The notes: generated by a model from the sequence alone, not told the origin. A stretch of DNA of 64,000 nt from Cyrtodaria siliqua (GCA_037043455.1 JAWPHD010004453.1:1-64000); one strand, 5' to 3'; numbered from the stretch's first letter, positions 1-11,046 are shown. Program-made: numbers and translations.

Positions 1-232
1 GTCCTTGATCGAATTCTACTTTTCCTGTTCGACTTTTATATCTACAGTACTTATAAATGTGCTTGCTATTATGTGATTATAATATATGCAAGTTTATTCA
101 TGTAATATGACGCATATATTCATAAATACATATTTCTATATATATGGAATGTTTGTGTGAGGTGGGATGTGATAACATTTAACTTACACCATGGGTACCA
201 TTCCGGATGCCATGTATAGATGCAGCGATGGT

Positions 233-337
233 TCACCCATGTCCATTACTCGTGCAAGCTCTTTTGGCATCATTGTACCTTGCATCAACATCACAGAAAA
301 GTAGCCCTAGAAATAATACAATATATAGTGTAAGCAT
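233..337 (-). other. Candidate signal-peptide-like exon, copy A
   Basis: Read on the minus strand from an ATG at 337, 34 codons encode a short N-terminus, a hydrophobic core (YIVLFLGLLF) and a plausible signal-peptidase site after DVDA. They end in RACTSNGHG followed by TGA. CTSNGHG resembles the opening of an EGF-like domain, and the TGA lies within GGGTGAAC, which could be a weak 5-prime splice site (GTGAAC). No second exon was recognised. Between copies the reading differs at three amino acids and only one silent site, so no purifying selection is evident. It may be chance. Confidence 0.2.
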
Positions 338-585
338 GGCTAAGATGTTTTTCTTTATGACGATTGTATATAACTCAATCTTCCTTAGGCATACGGTTTT
401 GAGGATTTCGAAAAAAAGAGAGTATAGATATAATACATTAAGCATTACATTCATGTATATTCAGAAATACGTTTCTAAGGAAAAGACGTTACGACCCATT
501 AGACATGCCACAAGCATCATCAAAATAAACTGACCAATCAGTGATCAGACATTTGACACATCTCTAAATTCTGGTAGGTGATAGA

Positions 586-686
586 CTCAATCTCATTAAA
601 ATCAGACCCGTTATCACGCTACGATACTCAATGCTACTAAGGCGGAGAGTATCAAAGCGTAATTAGGATTTGATTTTAATGAGATT
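586..686. mobile_element. Miniature foldback insertion
   Basis: A 17-bp perfect inverted repeat, CAATCTCATTAAAATCA at 588-604 and its complement at 671-687, closes a 101-bp segment. Inner words (CGCTACGATACTC and GAGTATCAAAGCG) are also complementary. The direct repeat GGTGATAGA flanks it at 577-585 and 687-695. Units B (about 31,962) and C (about 48,423) have one GGTGATTGA and no insert, so this is an insertion specific to A. Confidence 0.75.
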
Positions 687-689
687 GGT

Positions 690-1235
690 GATAGATTCGT
701 TATTTATCCTGGATGTTCATCCAAGCTGACTGTTAAAATTAAGGAATTTACTGTGTGTTTATTTTGAAACCCTGCATATTTCATGCAAATTTATGCAAAG
801 TGGTCTTTCAAAATAGAATCTTGAAAATCATCTTGTTTGCTCTGCCAAAGATTTTAAATTTACTATAGAACCCTATGGATAAAAAACGAGTAAACAAATG
901 TTATCTCCTATTGAAAATGAGAAAAAATCTCAATATTTTGGCAAAGCAAAATTATGAATTCTTAAACCCATGGCATACAAAAGTATGTAGAACTATAGTT
1001 TTGTGTTTGCAAATACTAGCACTCTATAAGACATTAAGAAACATTCCGAAAAACAAGACGTTACATTGACTTACTGGAGTAGCCATTGCCCAGTGGTCCA
1101 AGTTTTTCTGGAAGACGACCGAAAAGTTACCGCCAGCTCTAAAATTATAAAATATAAAATTACAAGAAAGTTAGAAATGTTGGAAATGTCTTCTATTTCA
1201 AGACTTTGCGAATAACTTAAGTTATATGTCATACT
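690..1235. other. No gene seen; A-type copy of 32.0-32.5 kb
   Basis: AT-rich sequence collinear with B and C, including GTAGCCATTGCCCAGTGGTC at about 1,080. No open frame has recognisable protein character. Short frames here shift between copies. Confidence 0.6.
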
Positions 1236-1239
1236 TTTA

Positions 1240-1282
1240 TTCACTAGTTAAGTCTAAATAGGACAAAGTAAGTACCAGATAG
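1240..1282. repeat. Single minisatellite unit in unit A
   Basis: One copy of the word block TCACTAG..AAGTCTAAATAGGACAAAGTAAGTACCAGA occurs here, exactly where units B and C carry arrays of about 2.0 and 1.3 kb. This is the likely pre-expansion state, although collapse of an array to one unit cannot be excluded. Confidence 0.8.
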
Positions 1283-1284
1283 GT

Positions 1285-2115
1285 TACATTTAAATGTAAC
1301 CTAAATCCACGTTATGTTAAAGCTGCCTATATGTTATCTCAAATTCACAAACCGTCTTGAAAATACCTTCCACTCTTCAGAATTGGTTTGATTGACAGTC
1401 AGATTAATATGTTTTGGAGTATGTATTTTACTGAAATTATCACAAATTGCTATTAAACACACTTCAAATTAAACAAAATGTAATATATAGACTTGAAATT
1501 AGGAAAAAAATAAATAAAATTCAACATTTCGACTTTTATTTTTATTTCAGTTATGTAAAATTTAGGGTAGGCTCTCCCGTAAAGTTAAAAAAAAATCTGG
1601 CTTAGTAAGTATATAATTATCTTAATAATTGTACTACCGAGGATCTTTAAAGGGACATTTTAGTGGCAGTATTCATCGCTTCAGGGGAAGCGTTCCTACA
1701 CGCATCATTATGCCAAGGGTTGCCTGCCTAAACATATAGTTAGTGACTAGTCCATGCTCCTAGATTATTTATTTATTTTACAAAGAATTTTATTTAGGTA
1801 TTCAGTGCTATACAAGTAATATTACTAACTTGAACATAGTCTGCGCCATCTCTGCTGGTCTGCCTCCACACGGGGCTTTGAGCAGGATACAGTCATCCGC
1901 ACCTGTAATACACACAGTACACTATTGTATACAGCATTATACACCTTTAATTCATCATATAAAACTGTCTTTTATAATACTCTAAGATCTGTATTTAAAC
2001 AAGATGGCCAACTGACACTCAATCGCTCACCTTTGGCCATTGTAGATACTTGCAATAGAAACAAAAATGGGTTAGATAAAATAGCCTCAGAGAAGATTGA
2101 CTAATGCTTGTGGTC
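1285..2115. other. No gene seen; diverged unit A sequence
   Basis: From 1,285 to about 1,590 the sequence is specific to A. It rejoins B and C at TTAGTAAGTATATAATTATC (34,538; 50,308). The rest is collinear with 34.5-35.08 kb. Nothing gene-like was recognised. Confidence 0.5.
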
Positions 2116-2119
2116 TCTA

Positions 2120-2560
2120 TATAAGTCTATGTAAACTTGAGACCCTTGGGTTGGGCCAAAATTTACCACCATAGTCACCGTTTGAACAAACTTGGTAGAG
2201 GCCCATAAACTTATGCTACATATTAGAAAATAATACAAAATATTAGACTTCTAGCTCTTGAAGATTCAGAGCAGAGATGAAGATTTAACTATTTTCCGAT
2301 ATAACTCTATATTAAACTGTGACTCCGGGGTTGGGGCCGGATTTGATCCGAGGGTCACTATTTCAACAAACTTGGTAGAGGATCATACGCTTATGTCACA
2401 CGCAATATATGAAAGCTCTATGTCAAGATATTTCTCCCAAATGTTTCCATGTCTATGTTAAACATGATAAATCTCTATATACAAACTTTGGGTCCTCGGG
2501 GCACGCCCCATTTTTACCCTGGAAACTTAATTTGAACAAATTTGCGGAATTAAACCAAAC
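2120..2560. repeat. About 166-bp repeat family, unit A copies
   Basis: At least two and a half diverged copies marked by TTTGAACAAACTTGGTAGAGG, a CATAAACTTATGCTACA word, GCTCTTG plus CAGAG, and a GAC..GGGTCAC word. The same family is at 35,085-35,500, 50,855-51,265 and, as a long array, 62,390-64,000. Confidence 0.75.
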
Positions 2561-2600
2561 TTAGTGAATTAATTCTCAACATGGTAACAGGGAGGGGGCA

Positions 2601-2635
2601 TATACATACAAACATACATACATACATACATACAT
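2601..2635. repeat. (ACAT)n microsatellite
   Basis: Tandem ACAT/CATA tetranucleotides just 5-prime of a TTAATG-rich stretch; simple repeat. Confidence 0.9.
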
Positions 2636-2756
2636 TACTAATTTATTAATGTCTCATTGTTTGAATGATATGATATGGACAAATAAAACTAGGTCAATTA
2701 CAACGCAAACATCTGTCAATTTATGTTCCTTACTGGGAACATGTATTATTATAGTA

Positions 2757-2804
2757 TTCATTATTATTATTATTATTAGTAGTAGTAGTAGTATTACTAC
2801 TTTA
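2757..2804. repeat. (ATT)n/(AGT)n compound microsatellite
   Basis: ATT units change to AGT units and back to ATTACTACT, giving local self-complementarity (AGTAGTAGT with ACTACT). Confidence 0.85.
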
Positions 2805-3222
2805 TTATGTCTCTTCTGTTTACAGTACATACATATATACACACACCCACACACTAACATAATACACCTAAATCAATAATAACGCAAATACCATCATTCA
2901 ATATAGGATTATGAGAGACCACAATGTAACAAAAGTTCATTTAGAAAATATTTTTAAACAATAATATAATTGCCTGTAAAACACCTATGTGTTGTATGTT
3001 AACAATGTTAAAGGCCTAGACCTTTTGGTGCAGAAGGTGTCCCCACAAACACAGCTTGTAACAGTTATTAATGGCCCTTATGTGTTTACTAACCAGGGTA
3101 CATAACGTTTAAAGTAGCTATCCTGCCAAAAACAGCCAAATTTTACAACATGTGTTCATCGTTTCTAAACCTATTGAGGACGAGGTATATATAGATGACT
3201 TTCATAATTTGAGAATTCAAAC

Positions 3223-3883
3223 GTCCACCTGCTATCTTTACCGCGTGCACGTCGCTGCCTGGGCACTGATGACACTCATGATGTTTGTATAGGGGTCGCC
3301 TTACCAGCCCTAAACGTCATTACTGTTATGAGCACTTTATTCGCGTATTGTGGTCAATACTGGTACTACTGAACCGCTTTGTCCCGGTTTAGTAGCTTGA
3401 GTGTCATTTGACCGAGAGTGAAGATGTCTCATGCGTCCCGTCACAGCACACATCATCTGATGGCCACACTGAAGTTGGAAGTTTGAAGTCAGAAGTCCGG
3501 AGCCGAGAGCTACACCGCCACAGCGGATCGACGCCGAGGACAGAATACTGAAAACCAAAGACGGAAGAGGGCCATTGGGCGGTGTGTGCGGCGCAGGGGT
3601 CATACTGTGATGGGTGTGGCCCTAAAGGGGATCGTCCAGTAGCATAGACAGCACTAACTAGACGTCGTTCCAGATCCCCCACCTCACCGCCAACCACAGA
3701 GCGAAAACGACAACCACCAACATACGATCAACAGAGACGACTACACAGCAACACAGCAGCACCAGATCAACCTACACACATCATCTAGAAAAGACCAGAC
3801 TCTATTGTGCCCATCGCGTCAGGGTTACCCCGACGTGTTAGTTGGCGTCGGTCTCTAAACCTTAGAACAACACACACACACAC
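3223..3883 (+). mobile_element. 661-bp retroposon of unknown family with 16-bp TSD
   Basis: The segment is clearly more GC-rich than its surroundings and ends in an (AC)n tail. It is flanked by perfect 16-bp direct repeats, ATTTGAGAATTCAAAC, at 3,207-3,222 and 3,884-3,899. The related sequence at 28,210-28,260, read on the other strand, has one TTTTGAGAATCCAAAC-type site without insert, so it serves as an empty site. TSD plus simple-repeat tail indicates target-primed retroposition. No reverse-transcriptase motif or tRNA boxes were recognised, so it may be a LINE 3-prime end, a SINE or a retroposed transcript. Confidence 0.8.
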
Positions 3884-4134
3884 ATTTGAGAATTCAAACT
3901 ATAGACACAATATAAAAAGTTTTAACCAACCAGGCCAATCCCAAAACATGAACATCAAATTAACTAATAATTCATTTTACGTTTATTCAATCACGGGTAT
4001 TTTTAAGAACCCATGAATAAAACTGTACTTTTAATCGACACATATACATTATTATATGACCTAACAAATGGATAGAGTTTTGATAAACGCTTTTTTAGAG
4101 TAACTGTGTCGTTATTTGGCGGGTTTGTTTTTTT

Positions 4135-4560
4135 AAAGATGAAAGGCCATCGTTTTTTTAGTATTATCAATTAACAAATTTAACTCTTAAACATCATATG
4201 AACATTTCTTGATAGTCTCGGAGAAAAAGCCTATATTGAAAACCGCTACTAAGTTGTATGTAAAAATATGTATTATTTGCATGACGTAGATACTACTTTT
4301 ACCGCTACGTGACTGAACAGGGAAATGGGGTAAATCTGAACTGTATACTAGTAGCTGCATAACTATTGCCAGATAATTGATAAATACATTTACCTGTGGT
4401 TTAATTTACCTGTTCAAAGTTTTCTACGTCATCACATAAAAATCTTATTCTCGGTTTGCACAGATATTGCAATGTGCGAATTGTAAATATCTATTGTTGT
4501 GTACTGATTTCAATTTCAATAAACATAAACAAGTTCATGAAACAAAACATGGCCGAAGAA
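4135..4560 (+). repeat. Dispersed repeat copy (pair with 20.68 kb)
   Basis: GGCC-TTTTT-AGTATTATCAA followed by ATTATTTGCATGACGTAGATAC, AATTTACCTGTT and CTACGTCATCA recurs at 20,686-21,110 in the same orientation. Its last third (CTACGTCATC to ATGTTCATGAAACAAAAC) recurs on the opposite strand at about 28,640-28,810, 45,113-45,283 and 61,480-61,620. No coding sense is evident. Confidence 0.75.
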
Positions 4561-4569
4561 CTTTAAAAT

Positions 4570-5150
4570 TCCGTTTTTCAATTAATGTAAAATATACACA
4601 AATGTACTCTCACCTGCCTTATTCAGCATCATCATGGAGCCTCGCTGTTTTGGTTCCACCAAGCACAAGTGTGCTGAACACACAGCCAACACTACTGCAA
4701 AGCATGCCAAGGACACTAAAACATTCATTCTGTACAGTTAAGTTGCCTGAACTGAGAATTAATGAATATCGTATACGACTCCCTGCACTATTTATAGGAG
4801 TTTTGCTCTAAGTCACATCTATAGCCCCATGACTGAGATAGGTCACATGTGTAGACGTCACATGTGTAGGTCATGAGATGCCCAAGAGAGCAAGAGGACG
4901 CTCTACTTGTTCAACATGCCAACGAATGTATGAACTATATAACGCCTGCTAAAGTACATTGCGTTATTTCTAAACGTGATCGTCTTGATTTTTCTCTATT
5001 TCTTTGAATATTTATGTTCATTGTCAATGGCATTTATAAGTGCAAATCTGAATGAGCACCACTTTTAAGTACACTAACACTCACGGACATGTTCTGTTTT
5101 TAAATCGACCATTTCTTAAAAAAAATAATGTATGTACAAATACGTAATAA
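4570..5150. other. No gene seen between dispersed repeat and Tigger element
   Basis: Unit A-specific. A doubled TCACATGTGTAG word occurs at about 4,843-4,873. One frame of about 110 codons shows no family resemblance and no similarity to a neighbour; left uncalled. Confidence 0.4.
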
Positions 5151-5365
5151 TAATAATCCTGAATCCACCGACCGGTTCGGGATTTTTGTGACTTCCGGAT
5201 TGATTATTTGTTGACCTCGTTTTCGAACAAAAACAGCGGGATAAATAGTCAAAAAATTATCAAGGTTTGTAAATTAATTATTAATCTTTAAAATAAGCTT
5301 ATAATTAAACATTTTTCGATTTATAAATAATATTTTAGTATTTTAAAACATGTGACTATTTCAAA

Positions 5366-5434
5366 ATGGCGTCATTTGCAGCGTCTGCAGAAAACATTGC
5401 TACGTTTGTTGAACTGTTTGCGGAGAACAAAAGG
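5366..5434 (+). other. Possible 5-prime exon of the Tigger-like gene
   Basis: An ATG opens 23 codons (starting MASFAASAENIATFVELF) that end at AGG followed by a consensus donor GTAAGT at 5,435. A pyrimidine-rich acceptor TTTCTTTCTTCAG ends at 5,795, two bases before the ATG of the main frame. The join would be out of frame with that ATG, so the exon is either untranslated or frame-broken; splicing is inferred only. Confidence 0.35.
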
Positions 5435-5797
5435 GTAAGTCCTGATATATTCAACTGTTTTGCACTGTAAACATATCACATAAACCACAGATAGATACAC
5501 CTTCTAATTTTTAGGTTGTTTTCACACATTTCATTTGTAATCATTCGACCGGTTTTAAGTCAAGTGATGTAAACAATCGCACTAATTGCAGGGAGCGTTT
5601 ACACTTTATTGAATTGGAGGGGAAGGTGAAATTTAATTACTATTTAATTTTTGAGAGTGTTTGGCATATTTCCAATGCAAAAAGGTTATGTTTTGCTTAT
5701 TTTCCTGTAATGTACAGTTATACAGTTTAAAAAAAGCTTGTTGACATGTAGGCCTGTTACTATCAGTGCTTATCAATGTTTTTTTCTTTCTTCAGAA

Positions 5798-8173
5798 ATG
5801 GGTAGAACACGGAAAAAAGACCAGGCAGGATCTAGGTCAAAGACTCTGTACCACAGAGGGTTCAAGAAAACACCTACAAAAAAAAAGAAGGCATTATTTG
5901 AGGTTGCCAATGACGGTTTAAGTTTACACAAGGCAGCAGTAAAATACGACTTATTTATGGACGCTTGCAAAGAAGATATAGCGGACAAGTGCCTATTGAA
6001 ACAATAGCAAATTATGTTATGGAGATGGTCCTTCGGGGTATGGGGCTCATACCGGCGGAGATAATGGATTTGGTACAGTCATTCTTGAAAAAAGAAGAGA
6101 GAAAACAAACTTTTCAAGGATGATAGGCCAGGATATGCTTGGTATTACGGATTTATGAGTCGGCATAGCCATATGCTTGAAAAACGTATTGAATCAGTGT
6201 TGGAGTCATCAAGATCAAAAAGTTACCACACAAAAGCTTGATACATGGTTCGAAATCTTTAACAAGTTCTTATCTGAAAATGATCTGTTGGATAAACCGC
6301 ACAGTATTTGGAACTGCGACGAAACAAGGTTTTCCTGGGGAGTAAAGCTGGGCATGTCATAGGACCTACAAAACTAAACATCAACCAGATAAACCTCATG
6401 TTTCTGGGGGTTCAACAAAACAGCGACTCACAGTAATGTACTGTGCCAGTGCAAAAGGAAGACTAATGCCCCCCCCCCCCCCTCTTTGTCTATCCTGACC
6501 CCAAGCCGACATCGTATGATCCCATGATTGGGGCTACAAGGGGCTACAGAGTTGAATACACGGGTAAAGGATGTATGGATGGTCCTACATTTTCGAAGTT
6601 CATCGATCATTTCGATGAACATGCAGGTACGGATAGACCAGTTGTGCTTTTAAAGGATAGCGTTAGCTCGCATATTGATATGGAGTTGTTTAATAAAGCA
6701 GCATCCAAGGGAGTTAAGCTTTACCGCCTTGACGCAAATGCAACTCATCTCATGCAGTCCCATGATAAGGGCGTTTTCGGACCATTGAAGAAGCAATTGT
6801 ACGCAACTGTTCGAAAGAACACTAAACTAAACCCCAACGTCCCTATTGGAAAAAAGGAACTTTGCCATTAAGTTAGCCGAGACTGAGATTGCATTCTACA
6901 AACCTAGCATAATCGTTGGTAGTTTCTGAGCGTCAGGATGTTATCCAGTTAATCGGCAGGCTATTTCGAATGACAGATTGAAGTCGGCATTGGCCTTTGC
7001 AGATCCGGAAAAATCAACTTCTGCCAAAAATAATGCTACTGAATGTGAACAAGACCACAATGGACATGAACCCAATGCCATAGGTATAGGTGCTTCAGAA
7101 GCAGTCACAGTCTATAAGTCTGCGTTAAATACTCCTATTAGAGCCAAATATGAAAAGAGGCTCGAAGAGGGATATAACATGGAAACATATCCCGGTTTTG
7201 TTACCTCTAAGAAGCTGAAGATGATGATACAAGAGCCTAATACTCCATCCAAAACACAAAATTCGAAACTTCTGCATCCACCAGCCAAACAGCATTCGCA
7301 CCCACCAGCCATACACCATTCAATCCGACTACATCCACCAGCCATACGCCATTCGATCCGACTACATCCACCAGCCATACACCATTTGATCCTACTACAC
7401 CCACCAGCATTACAGCAATACAGCATTAGTACATAATACATCCACCAGCAATACTGCACATGTGCATGATACATCCACCAGTGATTTATCTACAACACGG
7501 CTATGTTTATTAGTCCAGGCAGTTGAGGTGATGATTTCTTCGACACAATCTTTAAATCAAGTCAGTGAATGTTCACCGGGAGACTCACCTCATCACACAT
7601 CTGCAGGTATTTCTCCTGTACTTCAAAACTTAGTGAAAATGCCGAAAGTGGTGGGTCAAAGAATTAAAAAGAGAAGACAACTATTAGATACATTACCAGA
7701 CAGTTTAACTTCAAATGAATCAATTATAATGATGACTCTTGCACAGCTAAAGCAGGCTAGAGAGAAAAGAGAAAGAGAATTGAAAGCGAAAGAACGGTAT
7801 TTGTTAAGACAAGAAAAGGCAACTAAAAAGGCTGCAGCTGAAAAGGGTAAATGTAAAAAACGGAACTCCAAGAAAGCTAAAGAAAGTGCACCTAATGAAA
7901 CAGTAAAAAAACACACTAAATCTACGAAAGCAGAAAAAGACTTCAACACACGTTGAAAAACCGCAAACAATGTGTCCAGGGTGTCATGGGACATATGAAG
8001 AGGAATTAGATGTCGAGATGCTGTGGGTTCAGTGTGATAAATGTGACAACTGGATGCACAAAGACTGCATACCAGTTAACTTTCAATATGACCATGTTGT
8101 ATTTGCGGAGGGAAGCTCTGTTGAGTTACTGTGTCATGTCATATCTGTGCCGAATAAAAATTGTCAGTTATAA
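5798..8173 (+). pseudogene. Tigger/pogo-type transposase with C-terminal PHD finger (broken)
   Basis: DNA transposase that would bind terminal repeats and cut and paste DNA in the nucleus. In order: a basic N-terminus (MGRTRKKDQ), a psq/CENP-B-like helix-turn-helix (ALFEVANDGLSLHKAAVKYDL region, about 5,885-5,955), a second DNA-binding part reading DDRPGYAWYYGFMSRHS (about 6,120-6,170), then a DDE core. Core landmarks are IWNCDET (first Asp, about 6,306), LLKDSVSSHID (second Asp; the family usually has DGH, here DSV) and ANATHLMQ..DKGVFGPLKK (third Asp region, about 6,740-6,795). A Thr/Ser/Pro linker with three 33-bp repeats and a Lys-rich coiled region follow, then a PHD-like CPGC..WVQCDKCDNWMHKDC from 7,970 whose last cysteine pair is missing. 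The frame changes repeatedly, with a 14-C run at 6,469-6,482, and stops interrupt it: an inactive relic. Confidence 0.85.
7303..7405 (+). repeat. 33-bp tandem repeats in transposase linker
   Basis: Three copies of a unit containing CCAGCCATAC-CATT-GATCC-ACTAC-ATCCA, one unit being 11 codons (TSHTPFDPTTS in one frame). They lie in the low-complexity linker between the DDE core and the coiled/PHD part. Confidence 0.8.
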
Positions 8174-8403
8174 AGTAATAAAGTTTAGCTTAAGATCCGT
8201 GTCCCCAGTAGTAATATTCCAGTGGAGATAAAATGGATATAAACAGAACTCAAATATATGCATAATACTTTTATATCAAACAGTCAGTTTATCTGAAATA
8301 AGAAATGTTTGTTTTTATTTCCTGAGATCCTAGAGCATATTAATGTGATGCTCTGAGTATGTGTTAACTACTACTAACAATAGTTTTAGATTTGTTATAT
8401 AAG

Positions 8404-8512
8404 AGAGGGGGTAGGGTTGGTTGGGAGGGAGGTTAGGCATCTGGGTAAAGGAGGGGAGGGGGAGGGGGAGGGATGGAGAGATTATTAACATTATTAATAG
8501 GTGGGAGGGGCG
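8404..8512 (+). other. G-rich tract with quadruplex potential
   Basis: Many G3-G5 runs (GGGGAGGGGGAGGGGGAGGG core at about 8,452-8,472) lie downstream of the transposase relic. Four or more adjacent runs with 1-base loops fit the usual G-quadruplex rule; function is unknown. Confidence 0.6.
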
Positions 8513-9639
8513 GTGAGTATTATGTTTGTTGATTTATTTTAATGTGTTTAATAAATGTTGCAAAATAGCATCATAAAAGTGGTGTTTGTTCCTTGTTGTT
8601 ATCCTCAGTTTAATAATGATGGCATACAAAAAGGTATGTCACTAATATTCATTTGTTACACAGTCTATTAAGATATAAAAAAAACAGGTGTGCATACAAA
8701 GGTGTGCATGCAAAGGTCCTTTGTTGCGACTTGCATTGTCTATTTGGAGATAAAAACAGAACAAAACATAGCTATACAGTTTGTTTGTTTTGTTGAGGGT
8801 GGGTTTTTATAAATATGTAATATATATATACATACCTATATATAGATACGATTTCTTAGCAAAATATATTGTAATATAACTGAATTTTAATTTTTCTTCC
8901 TTTCCAACATTGAAAAAAGAAATTGCTCCCAAATTTCAGAGTAGTGTCCCTTGAACCGAAAGTCCAATATCGATACGAAACTGCAAAATCAGCAGGTGCA
9001 TTTCAGGGCTGTCTACTAATTTTTCCTTTAGTATTTAATTTGATTTTGGTATTGATATTGATTAAGTAAATGTTGGGACGTCTTATGCAGGTGAGCATTT
9101 TATGTAATATCGAATAGAACCAGAAGTAGCAACTTAAGAGTGTCCATTGGTCCGGAACCGGTCGAACAACTGTACATGGTCGTCATAACAACAGCCACAG
9201 ATGTTGGTTTTCTGACCACGGACCTAGAATCAAATTTCATAGTTAGGTTGTTATCAGGTCTTTGTCCTAACATTATCTTGTGTCACCCAAGGTCCGCAGT
9301 AGAGCTAAACAAATGCTATATAAGTCTCTCAGCTTAATAAGGTTAATAGATTAACATCATGTTCTATATATCAGAAGAATGATAGTGGACGACTATCAAA
9401 TTTAAAATAGGGCAAGACGGCCTTCAAATTTTCTAGCTAGGCCATGTGCACCTTATCTGTGTATAAGGATCCGGGTCACTAACAGATGCCACCAGAGGTA
9501 TACCGAAAATATACACATTTTATTCTCCATATATATTCTTTTATCACTTGTTTTATATGTTTATTTAAAAATATTTTATTTCAGCATTTTTACAAAATAA
9601 TTATATAGTACAATACATATTTAATAGGATTGGAACGAT

Positions 9640-9900
9640 TTCTTTATTTGTTTGATGTTCAAAATATTTTTTCAACACATTTTACGCTATGTATGATGTT
9701 CGATTTTGTTTTGTGGTGGAGGCAGACAACCCACATGTTCCTGGGTAGAACAAGTACTGTATACCTCCCACCATCCGTAAGAATTGACACTTTCTCACTT
9801 ACAAGTTGAGCTCCAATTGGGATTCAAACCCACAGTGGTGAGAGACGAGAAGCTTTACAACGTAACGTCTCTAACCCCTCGACCACAGATGCGCTTCCGG
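9640..9900 (-). mobile_element. RUDI-like tRNA-derived SINE, minus strand
   Basis: On the minus strand the head reads CTGTGGTCGAGGGGTTAGAG (Pol III box A) and a degenerate box B (GGGTTTGAATCCC). Next come the conserved body with CTTACGGATGGTGGG and GTTCTACCCAGGAA, then CCTCCACCAC and an AT-rich tail. It is a non-autonomous retroposon of the tRNA-Ser/Leu type. Absent from units B and C at the matching place. Confidence 0.75.
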
Positions 9901-10097
9901 AACCTCTTTTCCGCAGCGTATACAATTTGAAATAAAAAAATAATAAGATATTTAAAAAAAATATATACTCAGCACATTTTTGTTCAAATCAAGATATTAT
10001 TTTATGTTAGTACACAAGTCTCTTTGTGCCAAAGGTTAACATATGGCGATAAACAGTTGCATAAGATTTGCTGTACTTCTCTAATCTACAACATTGT

Positions 10098-10230
10098 TTT
10101 CAATAGATAAGGATCTAGCCTCTACTGAGCATAAGTTACAAGAGGCTCTTCAAGAGCTTTCAATGTGGTGCAAAGAAAATGGTATGATCATAAATACGGA
10201 TAAAACAAAAGTAATGCTTATCAAAAGAGA
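10098..10230 (+). pseudogene. LINE reverse-transcriptase fragment (palm/thumb)
   Basis: Encodes DKDLASTEHKLQEALQELSM followed by WCKENGMIINTDKTKVMLIK. This is the stretch just after the catalytic F/YADD box in jockey/CR1-like LINE reverse transcriptases (LxxALxxLxxWCxxNGMxxNxxKTKVM). No start, catalytic box or downstream domain remains. An orphan piece in unit A. Confidence 0.75.
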
Positions 10231-10299
10231 TCATCTCTTAACAATTAAAAACTCTATCTTAGTAATTGCTAGGCTGAATCTAAAATGAAAATGTGTTAA

Positions 10300-11040
10300 A
10301 CTTTGCAACGTTGTTGTAGGATTTAAAAAAATATATACAAAAAAAAAGTGATAATAACAAGAGTATCTTAATAAACAACCTTTACGAGTATGACTATCTT
10401 ACTATACTTTGACATAGATGACTTTTATCTTAAATCAGAATTAATATTGTATTCAACATGAAAATCTCTATACATTAGTAATTTAAAAAAAAAAAAAAAA
10501 TCTCATTCTGGTAGAGTCTCATGTTTTAGAACACTTTCTCCTGCATGAATTGAAACAATCTTGAACCATTTAAATTATTTACCATATCAAATGTGCACAT
10601 TTTCTTTTTAGCTTCTTTGATTTTATTACTGGTATTATATTTGTAATATTATGTTTGTAAACGTACTGGATTTTAAAAAGAATGAGGTCATCTTTTACAA
10701 ATGTGTAAGGCAGATTATGTCTCAAATTGTTTTTATTAAGGTTGCGAAATGTAGCATGCCTTTGTTATTTGTCTAAATCATAGTCTTTTGTTTGGTCTGG
10801 TCGAACAGAAAACATTTACTGTCAAACATCTGACCGGTAGGGGACATCATGTATTGCCATGCAATACTGGAGTATCTTGTTTACACTATTTTTTCTTTGA
10901 CATCAATCGGGCAACCTAAGCAAAACAAGCTCATGTGCAACCGAAGCATCAACATAATCCAGTATACTAGCTGATAAATCTTGCTTGTGTGATTTGACCC
11001 CAATATGTTGGATCACTGCAGGGCATTTTTTTTACCCTGC
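10300..11040. other. No gene seen
   Basis: AT-rich. Parts such as TGCAACCGAAGCATC-AACATAATCCAGTATACTA match 37.65-37.69 kb, so this is ordinary unit sequence. Confidence 0.5.
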
Positions 11041-11046
11041 TTTGTA

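Larger units (their letters stand above)
5157..9172 (+). mobile_element. Putative pogo/Tigger-like DNA transposon (degenerate)
   Basis: The transposase pseudogene lies between inverted words CGACCGGTTCGGGA at 5,169-5,182 and its near-complement TCCGGAACCGGTCG at 9,151-9,164 (13 of 14 bases pair). The right end can be read as CAACTG followed by TA, as expected for a TA-targeting family, but the left extreme does not match this well, so the edges are provisional. The whole block is absent from units B and C, where the sequence passes directly at about 36,960-36,970. Confidence 0.5.

Noticed and set aside
2649..2879. Overlapping frames on both strands rich in Ile/Ser/Leu
   Set aside because: Low-complexity translation of ATT/AGT microsatellites.
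3337..3697. Overlapping minus-strand frames of 88-97 codons
   Set aside because: Inside the GC-rich plus-strand retroposon; composition alone gives few stops, and no motif was recognised.
3223..3883. Solo LTR of a retrotransposon
   Set aside because: A 16-bp TSD and an (AC)n tail do not fit LTR integration (4-6 bp TSD, TG..CA ends).
7112..7474. Cys/Gly-rich antisense frame
   Set aside because: Antisense of the 33-bp repeats in the transposase linker.
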